Shown piece after piece: positions 62,023 to 64,000 of a DNA stretch of 64,000 nucleotides. Source of the stretch: Lachnospiraceae bacterium (GTDB lineage Bacteria > Bacillota > Clostridia > Lachnospirales > Lachnospiraceae); contig JAFSRP010000018.1 in NCBI GenBank assembly GCA_017446045.1, positions 124,001 through 188,000 of the forward strand, read 5' to 3'. Position 1 is the first letter of the stretch. Each line of letters starts with the position of its first letter. The notes beneath the pieces are model-generated. The model searched no databases, had not been told where the DNA came from, and worked only from the letters and a program-made list of their open reading frames with translations. The translations under genes were made by a program, and so were the position numbers.

Positions 62023-62218
62023 ACTCTATCATAAATCCAAGTCTGCTGCAGGCCTGACCGTTGCGGAGAAAGCAGAGCAGACGACGCTTCGCCAGAAATA
62101 TATCGCAGCTGTACGTGCTTCCCTGAGAAGCAATCTGGACATTATCGACATCCAGGAAGAGGACGGTTCCGTTACCAATCTCGGCGAGAGATACAATCCC
62201 ACCGGCCTTGACCGCTGA
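61982..62218 (+). CDS. DUF896 (YnzC-like) small protein
   Basis: A 78-residue protein. ITQ/DRINELYHKSKSAAGLTVAEKAEQTTLRQKYI-type N-terminus is that of DUF896, a helical hairpin of unknown role seen in Firmicutes (YnzC in Bacillus). AGAGGTAAAC lies before ATG 61982. It begins within the preceding gene, so expression is likely coupled. Confidence 0.93.
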   Translation: MQFVTQEDLDRINELYHKSKSAAGLTVAEKAEQTTLRQKYIAAVRASLRSNLDIIDIQEEDGSVTNLGERYNPTGLDR

Positions 62219-62237
62219 TGCCTTTTGGGAGCGGACA

Positions 62238-62978
62238 ATGAAGAAGCTTTATGATTCGATCATTTTCGATGTTGACGGGACGCTTTGGGATGCCACAGAA
62301 ACCATGGCAAGAGCCTATTCCGCCGCATCAGAAGAAATGAGCCGCAAATACAGGGAAAAGGGCATTATGCTGGAACCGAAGACCTTTACGGGTGAGGCGA
62401 TCCGGCGTGAACTGGGACAACCCACTATCGAGATCTTTCATCATCTGTATCCGGAGCTGGAAGATCTGTTTGCTTCCGTATACGGCACGAACGGACCATC
62501 CCGACCATGCAGGACAGCAGAGAGCGACGAGAAGGCGGAAACCGCGAGGAAGGACATCATGGATGTCTCCATCGTATATGAATATGATTACCTTCGCCGG
62601 TATGGTTGCCATCTGTATGACAGGCTCAGAGAGACCTTGGAAGTGCTTGGCAGAGAATATCCTTTGTTTATCGTTTCCAACTGCGAAAAGGGGTATATTG
62701 AGCTGTTTACAGGATTTTCCGGGACGGGAGAATTGTTTACGGACTGGCTCTGCTATGGCGACACCCTGGAGGAAAAGGACCGTACGATCCGCATCATGAT
62801 GGACCGGCATCGTCTGGAAAAGCCGGTTTATGTGGGTGACATTCTGAAGGACGCTTTGAGTTCCCGCCGGGCCGGCGTAGGATTCATATGGGCTTCCTAC
62901 GGCTTCGGGGAAGTTCCGCCGGAGCTATATGACCACAGGATCGAAACCTTTGCGGATCTATGCGCATTACTGTGCTGA
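62238..62978 (+). CDS. HAD-superfamily hydrolase
   Basis: A 246-residue phosphatase-like protein. Motif I is FDVDGTLWD, motif II lies in IVSNCEKG, and motif IV in YVGDILKDA; the cap is of the alpha-helical phosphoglycolate phosphatase type. A charged loop (about residues 95-115) is longer than usual. ATG 62238 is 19 bases after the DUF896 gene. Substrate cannot be deduced. Confidence 0.88.
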   Translation: MKKLYDSIIFDVDGTLWDATETMARAYSAASEEMSRKYREKGIMLEPKTFTGEAIRRELGQPTIEIFHHLYPELEDLFASVYGTNGPSRPCRTAESDEKAETARKDIMDVSIVYEYDYLRRYGCHLYDRLRETLEVLGREYPLFIVSNCEKGYIELFTGFSGTGELFTDWLCYGDTLEEKDRTIRIMMDRHRLEKPVYVGDILKDALSSRRAGVGFIWASYGFGEVPPELYDHRIETFADLCALLC

Positions 62979-62995
62979 ACAGCGTTTGAAACTAT

Positions 62996-64000
62996 ATGGC
63001 TATTTCTGATCACATCAACTTCATAGACGATTCCGTCCTTTCATCTGCTCCGGCAGAAGAACCCGCCCGCCAGTTGTATTTTATCCGCTGTCTGCAGGCG
63101 TTGTTTTCGTCCGGCACTGCAGTATCCCGAACGCCTACAGCCGCGATCATTACATTCGGCTGTCAGATGAATGCCCGGGATTCTGAAAAACTGGATGGTA
63201 TACTCCGGGAACTGGGGTTTGATATTACGGGGAACGAACTGGATGCAGATCTGGTACTTTTCAATACCTGCACTGTCCGGGAAAACGCAAATGAACATCT
63301 GTACGGACGCCTGGGGCGGCTCAAAAACGCGAAGAAAGAGCAGCCTGAGCGCATCATCGGTGTGTGCGGCTGCATGATGCAGGAAGCCGACGAAGTGGAA
63401 AAACTTCGTGTCAGATACCCATATGTCGACCTTATTTTCGGCACACATAATCTCTACAAATTCCCCGAGCTCTTATTCCTGCTGCAAAGAAAACGTGCCG
63501 GTTTTATAGACCGTCTGGAAGAGGCCAGCGCCGGAAATGTCATACTGACGGATTCCACTGCAGACGCAGACCGTTATGAAAAGCTTCTCCGATATGGAAG
63601 CGGGACAGCCGTGTGCAAAGAGAAGACCATATCGTCAAAGAATGCCAAGGATCTGGTCAAACTAAGCAGAAGACCCCTGATCTCTGTATGGAAAGACAGC
63701 AGTGATATTGTGGAAGATCTGCCGCAGCATCGGAAATACCCGTTCAAACAGGGGATCAACATCATGTTCGGGTGCAACAATTTCTGTTCCTACTGCATCG
63801 TTCCCTATGTACGCGGCAGGGAAAAAAGCCGCACACCCGAAGAGATATTACGCGAGATCCGCAGCGCCGCTTCAGACGGTGTAAAGGAGATCATGCTGCT
63901 GGGACAGAATGTCAATTCCTATCACGGCAGCATCCGTTTTCCTGAACTTCTTAAGAGGGTGGATGCGCTTGCGGATGAGACCGGCATCGAAAGGATCCGT
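62996..64000 (+). CDS. miaB: tRNA-2-methylthio-N6-dimethylallyladenosine synthase, 5' part
   Basis: The first 335 codons; the gene runs off the window. MiaB methylthiolates i6A37 in tRNA. The UPF0004 domain shows the three cluster cysteines (C56 in FGCQMNARDSE, one in NTCTVREN, one in GVCGCM), and the radical SAM cluster is CNNFCSYC from C260. Two extra stretches are notable: a leader of about 45 residues, and about 50 residues between the two domains, before VWKDSSDIVEDLP. FGCNNFCSYCIVPYVRGRE leaves no doubt about the family. ATG 62996 has no strong ribosome-binding site. Confidence 0.95.
   Translation, partial: MAISDHINFIDDSVLSSAPAEEPARQLYFIRCLQALFSSGTAVSRTPTAAIITFGCQMNARDSEKLDGILRELGFDITGNELDADLVLFNTCTVRENANEHLYGRLGRLKNAKKEQPERIIGVCGCMMQEADEVEKLRVRYPYVDLIFGTHNLYKFPELLFLLQRKRAGFIDRLEEASAGNVILTDSTADADRYEKLLRYGSGTAVCKEKTISSKNAKDLVKLSRRPLISVWKDSSDIVEDLPQHRKYPFKQGINIMFGCNNFCSYCIVPYVRGREKSRTPEEILREIRSAASDGVKEIMLLGQNVNSYHGSIRFPELLKRVDALADETGIERIR

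Noticed and set aside
1..64000. CRISPR array, prophage or insertion sequence
   Set aside because: No regularly spaced repeats, no transposase, integrase or phage structural gene was found in any frame read.

Overview
The window looks like a chromosomal segment of a Gram-positive anaerobe of the Clostridia, probably Lachnospiraceae-like. The reasons are a ferredoxin-linked four-subunit 2-oxoacid oxidoreductase, a rubredoxin, a lysine riboswitch ahead of dapA, the acetylase branch of DAP/lysine synthesis (DapH/DapL), a YnzC/DUF896 protein, lipoproteins with acidic linkers, and strong AGGAGG ribosome-binding sites. This placement is inferred from gene content, not from a search. I see no insertion sequence, prophage, CRISPR array or conjugation gene. 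Most of it is housekeeping DNA.

Layout. 1-6.4 kb: end of an NhaC-superfamily transporter, a LysR regulator, a methionine gamma-lyase and a four-subunit oxoacid:ferredoxin oxidoreductase; together these could form a methionine-to-propionyl-CoA catabolic set. 6.4-9 kb: RNase P RNA and an EF-G-like GTPase with altered GTPase motifs. 9-16.8 kb: two putative glycoside-hydrolase-like lipoproteins, uvrC, and a membrane-anchored VanW protein with a Gly/Pro tail. 16.8-21.6 kb: pheS-pheT, secG, smpB, and tmRNA facing smpB across a shared terminator. 21.7-23.3 kb: a small membrane protein and a nitrilase.

23.3-30.1 kb: lysine riboswitch followed by dapA, dapB, dapH, lysA, dapL-type deacetylase and, behind a possible separate promoter, lysC; patA and dapF are not here. 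30.1-36.9 kb: nagB, a split transketolase and a nucleoside-type ABC importer (ATPase plus two permeases, no binding protein), tightly overlapped. 36.9-42.6 kb: an SPFH protein, a small membrane protein, pnp, a short UvrD-like helicase and a coupled small ORF. 42.7-46.9 kb: a two-component system whose regulator and kinase genes are separated by a secreted C69 dipeptidase.

46.9-55.1 kb: tRNA-Pro(TGG), a likely 6S RNA, cdd, an Ala/Glu-rich helical protein, alaS, rubredoxin, xpt, a TetR regulator divergent from putP, and tRNA-Pro(GGG). 55.2-64 kb: rpsU, phoH, ybeY, a SpoVB/MurJ-like flippase with a large basic insert, two unrelated-length flavoproteins, a DUF896 protein, a HAD phosphatase, and the first 335 codons of miaB, which runs off the end.

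The window's best candidates for something unusual are the methionine/2-oxobutyrate module, the dipeptidase embedded in the two-component locus with an 11-bp-spaced direct repeat in front of it, the binding-protein-less importer fused by overlaps to transketolase, and a 43-codon coding-like stretch that continues in frame after a stop codon before alaS. No clearly new defence or mobile system is visible.
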